Assembly: GCF_016906305.1 (NCBI RefSeq)
Contig: NZ_JADDOL010000008.1
Coordinates: 62,001-126,000 of the forward strand
Reading direction: 5' to 3'
From: Alloalcanivorax marinus
GTDB lineage: Bacteria > Pseudomonadota > Gammaproteobacteria > Pseudomonadales > Alcanivoracaceae
Length of the DNA stretch: 64,000 bases
The translations under genes and the position numbers were made by a program. The stretch's first letter is position 1. Every line of letters starts with the position of its first letter. A model generated the notes under the pieces. That model did not search any database, had not been told where the DNA came from, and saw only the letters and a program-made list of their open reading frames with translations. Shown here in pieces: positions 1 to 10,443 of this stretch.

Positions 1-1355
1 AACGGGGAGCGGGTCAGGCGCACGGTCTGGATGCGGTTGCGCGGCACCACCGCCAGTCGCCGCCACAGCCAGCCACGATGAAACAGCAACAGGTCCGGGG
101 TCAGCGCCCAGCGCGTATAGCGGGCGTACAAGTGGCCGTGCAGCAAAGCCACCGGCAGCCCGGCGGGCAGCACCGCCAGGCCCGGCCAGCCCCACCACCA
201 CAGCGCCGGCGGCAGACTCAGCAGCGCCCAGCACCACAGCCAAAGGCGGGTGAGCCGGTAGCGGGTGCGCGCCGACAGCGGCCGCCATTGCGGCTCGCGG
301 CGAGCCAGCCCGGGCAAGGCCCGGTCGATCAACGCCGGGGCCCGGTCCGCCGGGCAGATCGGCGCCAGCGGTCGGGCACCGTCGCCACGATCCGTGTCGC
401 CGGCCCCGCCGGCCAGGTCCACCTGCAGAGCCACGCGGCCGAACAGGCGGTGCAGCGGCGTGGCCAGCTGGTGTACCACCTGCACCCGCGCCAGCCTCAG
501 TGTCACCGCATGGCGGGTAAAGAGCCCGTGGCGGGCACGCAGGTCGCCCCCGGCCTGTTCCAGCACATAGCCGTGGTAGCGGACCAGGGCGCTGAGCACG
601 GACAGCGCCTTGCCCACCAGCAGCACGCCGATCACGGTGCCCACCACCAGCAGCACCTTGAGCATCAGGCCCAGCTCGCTCACATAGCGCAGGCCGGCGT
701 CCCGCAACGCCGGGCCCACCAGCCGTTCCAGCAGGTCCACCCCCAGCACCTGGATCAGGGAGCCGAGCACCGCGCCCAGCCAGAACAGATTGCGGTTATC
801 GATCAGGCCCATGCGGATCAGTTCGCCCGGCGGCAGCCGCAGTAGCACCTCGGTCTCCGCGGCGGGCGGCGCGTCGCCCGCCTCCGCGCCGGCGTCCGCC
901 TCCAAGGCCCGGCGGCGGGCGAATACCGCCTCGCTGAGGCGCGCCGCCTGCGCCAGCGACAGTACCCGCAGCGTGGCCTCGGCGCCGCCGCCGCTGGAGG
1001 TCTCCACCTTCACATCGGCCACGCCCAGCAGGCGGTGCAGCGGATTGCGCCGGGTGTCCAGGTTTTCGATGCGGCGGTAATCGATCTGCCGCAGGTTGCG
1101 GAAGATCAGACCTTCGCGGATCACCAGCCCGTCCGGACCGGTGTCGTAGCGGTACACCCATTGGTGCCAGAGCCCGGCCAGCGGGCCGATCAGGATCAGC
1201 GGCAGCAGCGCCCACAGGCCGCCGCCCCACTCGGCGCCCAGCGCCAGGGCGGCCAGGGCGGGCAGCGCCGCGCCCAGCCCGCCGGAGAGGTAAAACACCC
1301 AGCTGAGCGGATGCAGGCGCTGTTCGGGAATCGGATGGCCGTCTTCATACCGCAT
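1..1355 (-). CDS. PH-domain membrane protein, YdbT-like (C-terminus cut by window edge)
   Basis: The reading frame opens at an ATG on the minus strand (MRYEDGHPIPEQ) and stays open to base 1, so about 451 residues are visible and the C-terminus is missing. The N-terminus has two hydrophobic segments (about residues 18-60), and a further hydrophobic pair lies near the middle. Repeated bacterial PH (bPH2) motifs are visible, for example the stretch containing FRNLRQIDYRRIENLD and a later one around TLRLARVQVVHQLATPLHRL. This matches the YdbT family of large polytopic proteins with several bPH2 domains, whose function is poorly known. It overlaps the upstream YdbS-like gene by 11 bp, which implies translational coupling and joint function in the membrane. 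Confidence 0.85.
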   Translation of the reverse strand, partial: MRYEDGHPIPEQRLHPLSWVFYLSGGLGAALPALAALALGAEWGGGLWALLPLILIGPLAGLWHQWVYRYDTGPDGLVIREGLIFRNLRQIDYRRIENLDTRRNPLHRLLGVADVKVETSSGGGAEATLRVLSLAQAARLSEAVFARRRALEADAGAEAGDAPPAAETEVLLRLPPGELIRMGLIDNRNLFWLGAVLGSLIQVLGVDLLERLVGPALRDAGLRYVSELGLMLKVLLVVGTVIGVLLVGKALSVLSALVRYHGYVLEQAGGDLRARHGLFTRHAVTLRLARVQVVHQLATPLHRLFGRVALQVDLAGGAGDTDRGDGARPLAPICPADRAPALIDRALPGLARREPQWRPLSARTRYRLTRLWLWCWALLSLPPALWWWGWPGLAVLPAGLPVALLHGHLYARYTRWALTPDLLLFHRGWLWRRLAVVPRNRIQTVRLTRSP

Positions 1356-1818
1356 CGCCGTCGCCCTCATCGAGCAGCTGGCGGCGCAGCGCCCGCGCCC
1401 GGTCGTCGGCGAGTCCCGGCAGGCTGTTGACGGTGAAGCGGCTGCCGGCGGTGTAGAGTCTCAGGGTGGCGACGCCGAAGGCGCGCTGCAGCGGGCCCTG
1501 GCTGATGTCGGAGTGCTGAACACGCACCCGCGGCACGATGATACGGTGGCGCCACAGAATGCCGTGCTCGATGGTCAGGCCGTGCTCGTCCAGGCGGTAG
1601 CGCAGGCGGGCGTGGGCCTTCGCGGGCAGCCACAGGGCCAGCCCCGCCGCCACCGCCAGCAGCCCGCCCACCAGGGCGAGCACCGGCCCCAGCCAGGCAC
1701 CACCGGCCAACAGCGGCACCGTCACCCCCACCATCACCAGGGCGGCCACCGCCACCCCGGCCAGGGCCTGCAGGCGCCAGACCGCTACCGTGCCCCGGTC
1801 CACCGATTGAAACCCCAT
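1345..1818 (-). CDS. PH-domain membrane protein, YdbS-like
   Basis: A 157-residue protein with two N-terminal transmembrane segments (about residues 15-65) followed by one bPH2 domain. The domain carries the family-typical stretch GILWRHRIIVPRVRVQHSDI and then a GVATLRLYTAGS segment. Small YdbS-like and large YdbT-like proteins are normally encoded together, as here, and are thought to form a membrane complex of unknown role. The start ATG is preceded by GGGGACG at ribosome-binding distance. The 3' end overlaps the YdbT-like gene by 11 bp. I see no regulatory site of its own. Confidence 0.85.
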   Translation of the reverse strand: MGFQSVDRGTVAVWRLQALAGVAVAALVMVGVTVPLLAGGAWLGPVLALVGGLLAVAAGLALWLPAKAHARLRYRLDEHGLTIEHGILWRHRIIVPRVRVQHSDISQGPLQRAFGVATLRLYTAGSRFTVNSLPGLADDRARALRRQLLDEGDGDAV

Positions 1819-1862
1819 GCGTGCGTCCCCGTCGCCGTCGCGAAAGGGCCCATTACAGCGGA

Positions 1863-2543
1863 TTATTGATCGCCCGCCAATTGCTCCCGGCGCAGGGACT
1901 CCATCATCTTGCGCAGACGGCGGCGGTCCAGGCGGCCGGCCATGCGGCGGCTGTCCCAGGTGGCCGGCACCAGACGGTGTCCGTTCTCGACATGCTCGAT
2001 CAGAAAGCGGCGTTCCACGCCGATGGGCATATCGTCGGACCCGTAGATGGCGAGCACCTGGATGGTCAGCGACTTGAGCCGTACCGGCTCGTCCTCGTCG
2101 TCACCGCGTTCCAGGCGCTGGTCACGCAGGGTGCGACGGATCACTTCCTGGAAGGAACCGATGTGCAGGAAGTCGCCGGAGTTCAGCGGGCCCTGGCGGG
2201 TGCTCTCGCTCAAGGGCGTGGAAGGGCTGTCGCGCTGGTCTTTTTGCTCGTCGCCCTGCTCGTACTCCTGCTCCAGCTCGGTGACGTCTTCCAGCACGGT
2301 GCCTTCACTGGTTTCCAGGCGCGCCAGAATGTGTTCCACGAACACCGCTTCGGCGCTCATGTTGCTGATGATGCACAGGGCGTTCAGGTCCCGGTGCTTG
2401 CCCCGGTTGATGACGATGCGCGGGCGCACCTGCCGGCGATAGCCGCTGTACAGCAGCTGGGCATAGACCAGCCAGATCAGCAGCGTGCCGAAGCTGATCA
2501 GGACGCTGAGCACCTTGTTATGCTCTTGAATCCATTCGTACAT
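1863..2543 (-). CDS. Hypothetical single-pass membrane protein
   Basis: A 226-residue protein that I do not recognise. Residues about 10-32 form one hydrophobic segment (VLSVLISFGTLLIWLVYAQL) right after a short N-terminus, so the rest probably faces the cytoplasm. A charged, Glu/Gln-rich stretch (about 85-110) links two globular-looking parts, and the C-terminus is strongly basic (RRLRKMMESLRREQ). The start has a good ribosome-binding site (AAAGGAAATGTC). It lies 44 bp upstream of the YdbS-like gene on the same strand and may share its transcript. No catalytic motif is visible. Confidence 0.75.
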   Translation of the reverse strand: MYEWIQEHNKVLSVLISFGTLLIWLVYAQLLYSGYRRQVRPRIVINRGKHRDLNALCIISNMSAEAVFVEHILARLETSEGTVLEDVTELEQEYEQGDEQKDQRDSPSTPLSESTRQGPLNSGDFLHIGSFQEVIRRTLRDQRLERGDDEDEPVRLKSLTIQVLAIYGSDDMPIGVERRFLIEHVENGHRLVPATWDSRRMAGRLDRRRLRKMMESLRREQLAGDQ

Positions 2544-2579
2544 GACATTTCCTTTGTTCTTTGCAAGGCGCGCAGCCTA

Positions 2580-2845
2580 GGGTCTGTTCACACTACTTGC
2601 ATTACGCCTGTTGTGGCTAAAAGCCCACCCATCAAGGCACGAGGAGAGAAATTTGGTGACTCCAAATGAACGACGAGTAACGCGGAGGGGTGGGTTTTTA
2701 GCCACAACCCGAAGGGCTGGCGCCCTTTTGGCCTCCAGCGTCGTTGTCGGTCACTTATTTGGAATGACCAAACCGCGCTCCCTCCGCCTAGCTGGAGACC
2801 AAAATGACATCCAGCAGGCGTGATGCAAGTAGTGTGAACAGACCC
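2580..2845. mobile_element. MITE-like element with about 34-bp terminal inverted repeats
   Basis: The element begins GGGTCTGTTCACACTACTTG and ends with the reverse complement of the same sequence. The terminal repeats match over about 34 bp with two mismatches (2580-2613 against 2812-2845). A TA dinucleotide lies outside each end (2578-2579 and 2846-2847), consistent with a TA target-site duplication. Inside, a second inverted repeat (2611-2630 against 2688-2707, 19 of 20 bp) makes a long hairpin in the left half. It carries no credible gene, so it is a non-autonomous element. It fills most of the 460-bp gap upstream of acnA, ending 158 bp before its start codon. Confidence 0.85.
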
Positions 2846-3003
2846 TAACGCTCCGATCACGGCGTTTTTGCGAAATGGTGTAAAACTCGCGGCCCCGCAC
2901 CGGCCGTTTCATGTGCCGGCCACAAGGGCGTACTATCATGGGGTAATCCCCCAAGCGAACGACTTTCGCCAACGAAGATTTCGCCAACGTAAGGAGGTGC
3001 GCA

Positions 3004-5751
<2,748 letters not shown>

Positions 5752-5769
5752 TCGCAACGCCATGGACGA

Positions 5770-5795
5770 GGGGCGCTTCGGCGCCCCTTTTTTTT
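5770..5795 (+). terminator. Rho-independent terminator of acnA
   Basis: A 7-bp GC stem with a TTCG tetraloop (GGGGCGC TTCG GCGCCCC) is followed by eight T residues. It sits 18 bp downstream of the acnA stop codon. Confidence 0.95.
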
Positions 5796-5892
5796 GCCTG
5801 CCTTCGCTGGCCTCGGCCGCCGCATAGTTGCGTTTACAGCAAGCCACGCTCTGATTCCGCAAATAGTTTTGTTTTCCCGAGGACTTTTTAAG

Positions 5893-6019
5893 ACGATCAA
5901 AATCGTGAGAAAAGACCGCTCTTTCTTTGTATATAGAGCAGGAACGGTCTTTCACGGGGTCGCTTTGCCTTAATAGCCCTGATTCCAATTATTGCATAAA
6001 AGCAATAACAGCAATCAGG
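5893..6019. promoter_or_regulatory. Three successive dyads upstream of the AP2-like gene
   Basis: The AT-richer leader holds three inverted repeats in a row. The first is ACGAT-caaa-ATCGT (5893-5906). The second has AAAGACCG (5911-5918) pairing with CGGTCTTT (5945-5952) and an inner CTCT/AGAG pair. The third has CCTGATT (5978-5984) pairing with AATCAGG (6013-6019), enclosing ATTGC-N6-GCAAT (5991-6006). They could be operators for an autoregulating DNA-binding protein, or a folded 5' leader RNA. The last dyad ends 15 bp before the start codon. Confidence 0.5.
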
Positions 6020-6034
6020 ACGGAAGACGGAGCC

Positions 6035-6592
6035 ATGACGGATCCCGTGAGACGAACGCCCCACGTGCATTCCTTTTTGTACATTTATCGCAACCACAGC
6101 GGCGAGTTCTGGTGGTGTGCCGTGCCCTATCTGGACCGGCACGGGCGGCGCCACCAGCGGCGGCGTTCATTCCGTGATCGCCGTTACGGCAGCCGCGTGG
6201 CCGCTCTGCACGAGGCCCGGCGTTGGCGCGACGCGGCCCTGGACGACCCGGCGGTGCGGGCCGCCATGGGTGACCGGCGCCCGCTGATGCTGTACGCCGG
6301 CGATGATGGGGAAGCCCCGGAGGGCGGCAATCCCTTCGGGCTGGTGGGCGTCACCGTGACGTTCCGGGACAAGCCACTGGGCGGCAATTTTTCGGTGACC
6401 GCCAACCGGGGCCGCAAGAAATGGTTTTCCATGCGTCGCTATGGGGGCTACGGCGCCTTCAAACGGGCCGTCATCCAGCGCTGTCAGTGGGTCGGCGTGC
6501 CGGTGCCGGACGAGGAGGAGTTGCGGGGCCGCTATGACCGTTGGGCGGAACGCAATCGCGAGGTGTTGCGCCGCTACGGTCTGGAACCCTGA
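6035..6592 (+). CDS. AP2/ERF-like two-repeat protein (putative DNA-binding)
   Basis: A 185-residue basic protein. The chosen ATG (MTDPVRRTPHVH) follows a GGAAGACGGAG ribosome-binding site; the frame is open further upstream, but that part crosses the dyads. Two stretches look like AP2 modules. The first (about residues 12-60) runs from SFLYIYRNHSGEFWWCAVPY to SFRDRRYGSRVAALHEARRW. The second (about 100-150) runs from GLVGVTVTFRD to WFSMRRYGGYGAFKRAV. The pattern of aromatic beta strands, RRYG and an Ala/Arg helix is typical of bacterial AP2-domain proteins, which are often linked to mobile DNA or act as regulators. The 3' end overlaps the convergent LysR gene by 19 bp. Its target is unknown. 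Confidence 0.7.
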   Translation: MTDPVRRTPHVHSFLYIYRNHSGEFWWCAVPYLDRHGRRHQRRRSFRDRRYGSRVAALHEARRWRDAALDDPAVRAAMGDRRPLMLYAGDDGEAPEGGNPFGLVGVTVTFRDKPLGGNFSVTANRGRKKWFSMRRYGGYGAFKRAVIQRCQWVGVPVPDEEELRGRYDRWAERNREVLRRYGLEP

Positions 6593-7473
6593 GGCGCGCC
6601 GGACGGGGATTGTCGTTCCAGCAACAGCGCCAGCAAGGCGCGCTCGCCGGCGCCCTGCTCCCGTTGCCGATGACGCAACAGATAGAGCGGTCTGCGCAAA
6701 CGCTCGCCGTCGCCGGGCAGACTGACCAGACGGCCGTCCCGCAGCGCCGAGGCGGCGGCCACCTCGCTCACATAGCCCACCCCGGCACCGGCCAGCACCG
6801 CCTGACGTACCGCCTCGCCGGCGCCCAGTTGCATGATCCGCTCGGCGGGCGGAAACGCCCCGCCCAGGCGTGCCTCGATCACCGCCCGGGTGCCGGACCC
6901 GGGTTCGCGCATCACCCAGGGCCAGCGTGCCGCCGGTTGCCCGGTCAGCCGGGCCGCCAGGGCGGGCGACGCCACCCGTACCAGGGTATCGTCACGCCAG
7001 GCGCGCACTTCCAGCTGCCGATGCGACACCGGCCCCTCCACCAGCGCCATGTCCGTATCCAGGGCCAGCAGGCGCTCCACCGCGCGCCGGGTATTGATCA
7101 CTTCCAGGCGCACCGTCGCCCGCGGATGGCGCTGGCGGAACGTGGCCAGCAACGGCGGCAGGTAGTAATTGCCCAGGGTATGGGTGGCGGCCAGGGTGAC
7201 CTCCAGGGTGCTCTCCCGGAACAGGGTCTCGCACCGGGAGACCTGCTCCAGCAACGCCCGGGCTTCCGGCAGCAAACGTCGCCCCGCGCCATTGAGGCGC
7301 AGGCCCCGCCCGACCCGGTCGAACAGGCGTTCGCCCAGGCGTTCTTCCAGCTGGCCCAGGCCCTGGCTGACCGCGGGCTGGGTCAGCGCCACCTGGCGCG
7401 CGGCGGCGGCCACGCTGCCGGTGTCCGCCACCGCCAGAAACAGGCGCCATTGGCGCAAGGTCGTCTCATTCAT
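6574..7473 (-). CDS. LysR-family regulator, YeiE/CbbR-like
   Basis: A 299-residue LysR regulator. The N-terminal winged helix-turn-helix is clear (RQWRLFLAVADTGSVAAAAR, then LTQPAVSQGLGQLEERLG), followed by a periplasmic-binding-protein-like effector domain. It is transcribed divergently from a YeiH-family transporter across a 91-bp AT-rich gap. This is the arrangement of yeiE-yeiH in enterobacteria, where YeiE has been linked to sulfite response. The effector here is inferred, not shown. Its last 19 bp overlap the convergent AP2-like gene. Confidence 0.9.
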   Translation of the reverse strand: MNETTLRQWRLFLAVADTGSVAAAARQVALTQPAVSQGLGQLEERLGERLFDRVGRGLRLNGAGRRLLPEARALLEQVSRCETLFRESTLEVTLAATHTLGNYYLPPLLATFRQRHPRATVRLEVINTRRAVERLLALDTDMALVEGPVSHRQLEVRAWRDDTLVRVASPALAARLTGQPAARWPWVMREPGSGTRAVIEARLGGAFPPAERIMQLGAGEAVRQAVLAGAGVGYVSEVAAASALRDGRLVSLPGDGERLRRPLYLLRHRQREQGAGERALLALLLERQSPSGAPQGSRP

Positions 7474-7564
7474 AATTTTATTTTAGTTATATCTTTATAA
7501 TTATTAAATATATTTATCCTCTTCCCGCCGCCATAGTGGCTCCGAATCCATCACGGAGCCCGTC
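7474..7564. promoter_or_regulatory. Divergent LysR/YeiH control region
   Basis: A very AT-rich block (about 7474-7519) sits in otherwise GC-rich DNA between the two divergent start codons. It includes the perfect palindrome AAATATATTT (7505-7514) and several TTATAATTAT-like pieces suitable for promoters and LysR T-N11-A sites. I cannot assign the exact operator. Confidence 0.5.
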
Positions 7565-8593
7565 ATGCTTACGCTCGCCCTGCCCCGTCGTTCCGATTGG
7601 CCGTTCCTCGCCCTGGTCGTGGCCTGTGGTGTCGGCGGCCAGGCCCTGGCCCACACGCCGCTGGCCGGGCGGTGGGGGTTGGGCGCCCTGGCCCTGGCGT
7701 TGCTGGTGGGTCTGGTGGTGGTCCAGCCGCTGCCGGCGCCCTGGCGGCAGCGCGCCCGGCCCGCCGTGGCGTTGTTCAAGGGGCCGGTGCTGAAAACCGC
7801 CATCGTGCTGTATGGCCTGCGCATTCCGCTGGACGCGGTGGCGCAACTGGGGCCCGCGGTGTGGGTGCTGGACGCCGCCCAGATCCTGGTCAGCTTGCTG
7901 CTGGCCGGCTGGCTCGGGCCGCGCCTGTTCGGCATGCCCCGCCATGCCGCCCTGTTGATCGGCGCCGGCAACGGTATCTGCGGCGCGGCGGCGGTGCTCG
8001 CCGCGGAACCGGTACTGCGTGGCCGCGACCGGGACGGCGCCATGGCGGTGGCCGCGGTGGTGGTGTTCGGCACCCTGAACATGCTGCTGCTGCCGGTGCT
8101 GTTCCGCCATTGGCCCACGTTGTTCGGCGACCCGGCGGCCTTCGCGCTGTTCACCGGGGCCACCGTCCAGGAAGTGGCCCAGGTACTGGTGGCCGCCCAG
8201 GCCATGTCACCGGCGCTGGTGGACACCGCCCTGCTGGTCAAGATGGCGCGGGTAATGATGCTGGCCCCGGCACTGATGCTGTTGGCCGTGGCGGTGCGCG
8301 GCGGCCCGGACGCCGGCGAGGCCGGCCCGAAGCTGCCGGTGCCGCCGTTTGCGCTCTGGTTCGTGCTGGCGATGGTCGTCAACGGCCTGGGGCTGATTCC
8401 CGACGCCCTGCGCCCCGCCCTGGCCGGCGTGGACGACCTGCTGCTGACCCTGGCCATGGCCGGCCTGGGCCTGAGCACCCACCTGGGTCTGTTGCGCCAG
8501 GCCGGCTGGCGGCCGCTGGCGCTGGGCGCGCTGCTGTGGGCGTCGATCCTGGCGGTGGCCGGCACTGCGCTGGCCGCCGGCTGGGTGACTTAA
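7565..8593 (+). CDS. YeiH-family (UPF0324) putative sulfate/sulfite exporter
   Basis: A 342-residue inner-membrane protein with about ten hydrophobic segments. The family-typical loops are present: LIGAGNGICGAAAVLA near residue 135 and FTGATVQEVAQVLVAA near 200. Members of this family are annotated as putative sulfate exporters and usually sit beside a LysR gene, as here. The start ATG has a GGAG site nine bases upstream. Its 3' end overlaps the convergent antitoxin gene by 4 bp. The substrate remains an inference from context. Confidence 0.9.
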   Translation: MLTLALPRRSDWPFLALVVACGVGGQALAHTPLAGRWGLGALALALLVGLVVVQPLPAPWRQRARPAVALFKGPVLKTAIVLYGLRIPLDAVAQLGPAVWVLDAAQILVSLLLAGWLGPRLFGMPRHAALLIGAGNGICGAAAVLAAEPVLRGRDRDGAMAVAAVVVFGTLNMLLLPVLFRHWPTLFGDPAAFALFTGATVQEVAQVLVAAQAMSPALVDTALLVKMARVMMLAPALMLLAVAVRGGPDAGEAGPKLPVPPFALWFVLAMVVNGLGLIPDALRPALAGVDDLLLTLAMAGLGLSTHLGLLRQAGWRPLALGALLWASILAVAGTALAAGWVT

Positions 8594-8880
8594 CGGCGTC
8601 GTTCAACCAGGCTGATCTCCACGCCCAGCTCCTTGAGCACCGCCAGCACCGTTTTCAGGGTGGGGTTGCCGCGCTCGCTCAATGAGCGATAGAGCTGCTC
8701 CCGGGACAGCCCGGTCTCCCGGGCCAGGCCGGACATGCCCCGGGCCCGCGCCACCACCCCCATGGCTCGCGCGATATAGCCGGCATCGTCGGTGGCCAGC
8801 GCCTCGTTGATAAACGCCGCGGCGGCCGCCGGATCCGCCAGTTGCTCGGCGGGATCGAACGGCAAAAAACGCTCAGTCAT
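8590..8880 (-). CDS. HigA-like antitoxin (COG3636 addiction-module antidote)
   Basis: A 96-residue antitoxin. The start was placed at MTERFLPFD because the ATG overlaps the toxin stop by 8 bp (ATGACTGA), giving tight translational coupling. The C-terminal helix-turn-helix is well preserved (LARETGLSREQLYRSLSERG followed by NPTLKTVLAVLKELG). The family neutralises the toxin and represses its own promoter. The gene order, toxin first, is that of HigBA modules. A similar antitoxin lies about 16 kb away (24826-25164) with nearly the same recognition helix region. Confidence 0.92.
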   Translation of the reverse strand: MTERFLPFDPAEQLADPAAAAAFINEALATDDAGYIARAMGVVARARGMSGLARETGLSREQLYRSLSERGNPTLKTVLAVLKELGVEISLVERRR

Positions 8881-9175
8881 TTTCACATCTCCAATCGCGC
8901 AGGATGCGCTCGGCACGGGTGATGTCCCGTTGCTGCGCCCCTTTGTGACCGCCGCAAAGCAACAGAATCAAGGTGTCGCCGCCACGGTAAAAGTAAACCC
9001 GGTAGCCGGGCCCCTGGTGCAGACGCAGCTCTCGAACTTCCGGCCCCACCCACTTCGTATCCACCGGCAGGCCTTCACTGAGCCGGTGGATCGCCGATAC
9101 CAACCGGCCCTTGCCCACCGGATCGCGCAAACGCGTGAGCCAGCGATGGAAGTGCCGGGACTGTATTACTCTCAT
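8873..9175 (-). CDS. HigB/RelE-like toxin (COG3657, Gp49-like)
   Basis: A 100-residue toxin of the RelE/ParE fold. The typical core is intact: a basic helical N-terminus (FHRWLTRLRDPVGKGRLVSAI), then ELRLHQGPGYRVYFYRGGD, then LILLLCGGHKGAQQRDI. Family members are usually ribosome-dependent mRNA interferases. It is the first gene of the pair and overlaps the antitoxin by 8 bp. A 5-N6-5 palindrome lies just upstream of its start. Nothing suggests decay, unlike the second copy near 24.7 kb. Confidence 0.92.
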   Translation of the reverse strand: MRVIQSRHFHRWLTRLRDPVGKGRLVSAIHRLSEGLPVDTKWVGPEVRELRLHQGPGYRVYFYRGGDTLILLLCGGHKGAQQRDITRAERILRDWRCEND

Positions 9176-9187
9176 GCTGTCGTCCTT

Positions 9188-9203
9188 AAACTACATGAAG
9201 TTT
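9188..9203. promoter_or_regulatory. Palindrome upstream of the HigBA-type operon
   Basis: AAACT (9188-9192) and AGTTT (9199-9203) form a perfect 5-N6-5 dyad. It begins 13 bp upstream of the toxin start codon on the minus strand and overlaps a TTTATAAAC stretch that could be the -10 region. It is a likely autoregulatory operator. Confidence 0.45.
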
Positions 9204-9359
9204 ATAAACCACACAAGTGGCAGAAGCCACTCCCCCAGCCTGGCCTCCAGCCTCCACCGCCGGTATCGGACATCGACCAGCCCGGCTGTCAGCCATCGGC
9301 TAGCCGGCCTGTCACGGCGGACGTTAGACTGCGGGTTTGAATGGCAAGGAGCGGGCGTG

Positions 9360-9659
9360 ATGGGGGTATCCGGAAACGGCTGGCCGGTATGGGTGTGCCT
9401 TCTGTGGCTGTGCACCGGGGTGGCCGGCGCGTCATCAGGCGATGGCTCTTCGTCCGCGCCCGGCGCGGCGCCCGCCGTGGAAGCCGATCCGCCGGTGGAG
9501 GCCGTGCGTCGCGAGCAGCGCGCGTTGCGGGAGCGGGCGGAGGCGCTGCGTCAGCGGCAGGCGGACAACGATGCGCTGATGGAACGGCAGGACGCGCAAC
9601 TGCGCGCCCTGGAACAGCGCCTCCGGCAGTTGCGGGAGGGGCGCGAAACGGCGCGCTGA
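9360..9659 (+). CDS. Small exported coiled-coil protein, unknown
   Basis: A 99-residue protein starting MGVSGNGWPVWVCLLWLCTG, with an AAGGAG site at 9345-9350. Residues 1-25 look like a signal peptide ending near GVAGA. The C-terminal half is a charged helix rich in Arg, Glu, Gln and Leu (EAVRREQRALRERAEALRQR onward), probably a coiled coil. A GTG three bases upstream is an alternative start. The longer upstream reading frame has no good start and differs in composition. I do not recognise a family; it is a plausible periplasmic protein. The wrbA terminator lies just downstream on the other strand. Confidence 0.55.
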   Translation: MGVSGNGWPVWVCLLWLCTGVAGASSGDGSSSAPGAAPAVEADPPVEAVRREQRALRERAEALRQRQADNDALMERQDAQLRALEQRLRQLREGRETAR

Positions 9660-9668
9660 CGCGCGGAC

Positions 9669-9695
9669 AAAAAAAACCGCCCGGGGGACGGGCGG
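9669..9695 (-). terminator. Rho-independent terminator of wrbA
   Basis: Read on the minus strand, a CCGCCCG/CGGGCGG stem (9677-9695) is followed by a run of eight T residues (9669-9676). It lies 48 bp past the wrbA stop. Confidence 0.85.
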
Positions 9696-9743
9696 ATCAA
9701 GGGGTAAGAATCAGCGTGTTTGTTGCGGTAAAGCCGGGTTTTC

Positions 9744-10343
9744 CTAAAGCTTCGCGGTGACCTTGGCCACCTGCTCGCCCTGGTAACGGGCCAGGGACAA
9801 TTCCTTCTCGCTGGGCTGGCGGCTGCCGTCCGGGCCGGCCAGGGTGCCGGCCCCGTAGGGGGACGCGCCGTGGGCTTCGCTGATGTCCATCTGCGCCTGG
9901 TCCGGGTCGGCATAGCCCAGCGGCACCAGCAGGAAGCCGTGGTGCGCCAGCGTCAGCCAGGTGGACACGATGGTGGTTTCCTTGCCACCGCCGGTGCCGG
10001 TGGAGGTGAACACACTGGCCACCTTGCCGGCCAGGGCGCCCTTGGCCCACAGGCCGCCGGTCTGGTCCCAGAAAGTACGCATCTGGCCGCTCATGTTGCC
10101 GAAGCGGGTGGGCGTGCCGACGATCACCGCGTCGTAATCCTTGAGCTCACCGGGGCTGGCCTCCGGGGCTTTCTGATCGGTCTTGCCGCCGGCCGCCTTG
10201 AAGGCGTCCTCGGGCATGGTTTCGGGCACCCGTTTGATGGTCACTTCCACGCCATCCACGGCACGGGCCCCCTCGGCCACGGCGTCCGCCAGTGACTCGA
10301 TATGTCCGTACATGGAGTAATACAGCACCAGAATCCGTTTCAT
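9744..10343 (-). CDS. wrbA: NAD(P)H:quinone oxidoreductase WrbA
   Basis: A 199-residue flavodoxin-like enzyme that reduces quinones by two electrons using FMN, in the cytoplasm. The FMN phosphate loop is at the N-terminus ([16 protein letters not shown]). The family signatures [32 protein letters not shown] and [11 protein letters not shown] are present in that order. The start MKRILVL follows a GAGGAAG ribosome-binding site; the open frame upstream is not coding. It is a single gene with its own terminator, and no operator was seen. The length is the family norm. Confidence 0.96.
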   Translation of the reverse strand: MKRILVLYYSMYGHIESLADAVAEGARAVDGVEVTIKRVPETMPEDAFKAAGGKTDQKAPEASPGELKDYDAVIVGTPTRFGNMSGQMRTFWDQTGGLWAKGALAGKVASVFTSTGTGGGKETTIVSTWLTLAHHGFLLVPLGYADPDQAQMDISEAHGASPYGAGTLAGPDGSRQPSEKELSLARYQGEQVAKVTAKL

Positions 10344-10443
10344 TGCGTTCTTCCTCTCCATCGTCTGCGGCAGAGTCTGAGACCTTACCGATAACGACGA
10401 CGTGAAGGCACCACGGTGAGCCGTACGGATTGATCGAATTCTT

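Noticed and set aside
2588-2860. Short ORFs within the MITE-like element
   Set aside because: They run through the terminal repeats, have no ribosome-binding site and no protein-like composition.
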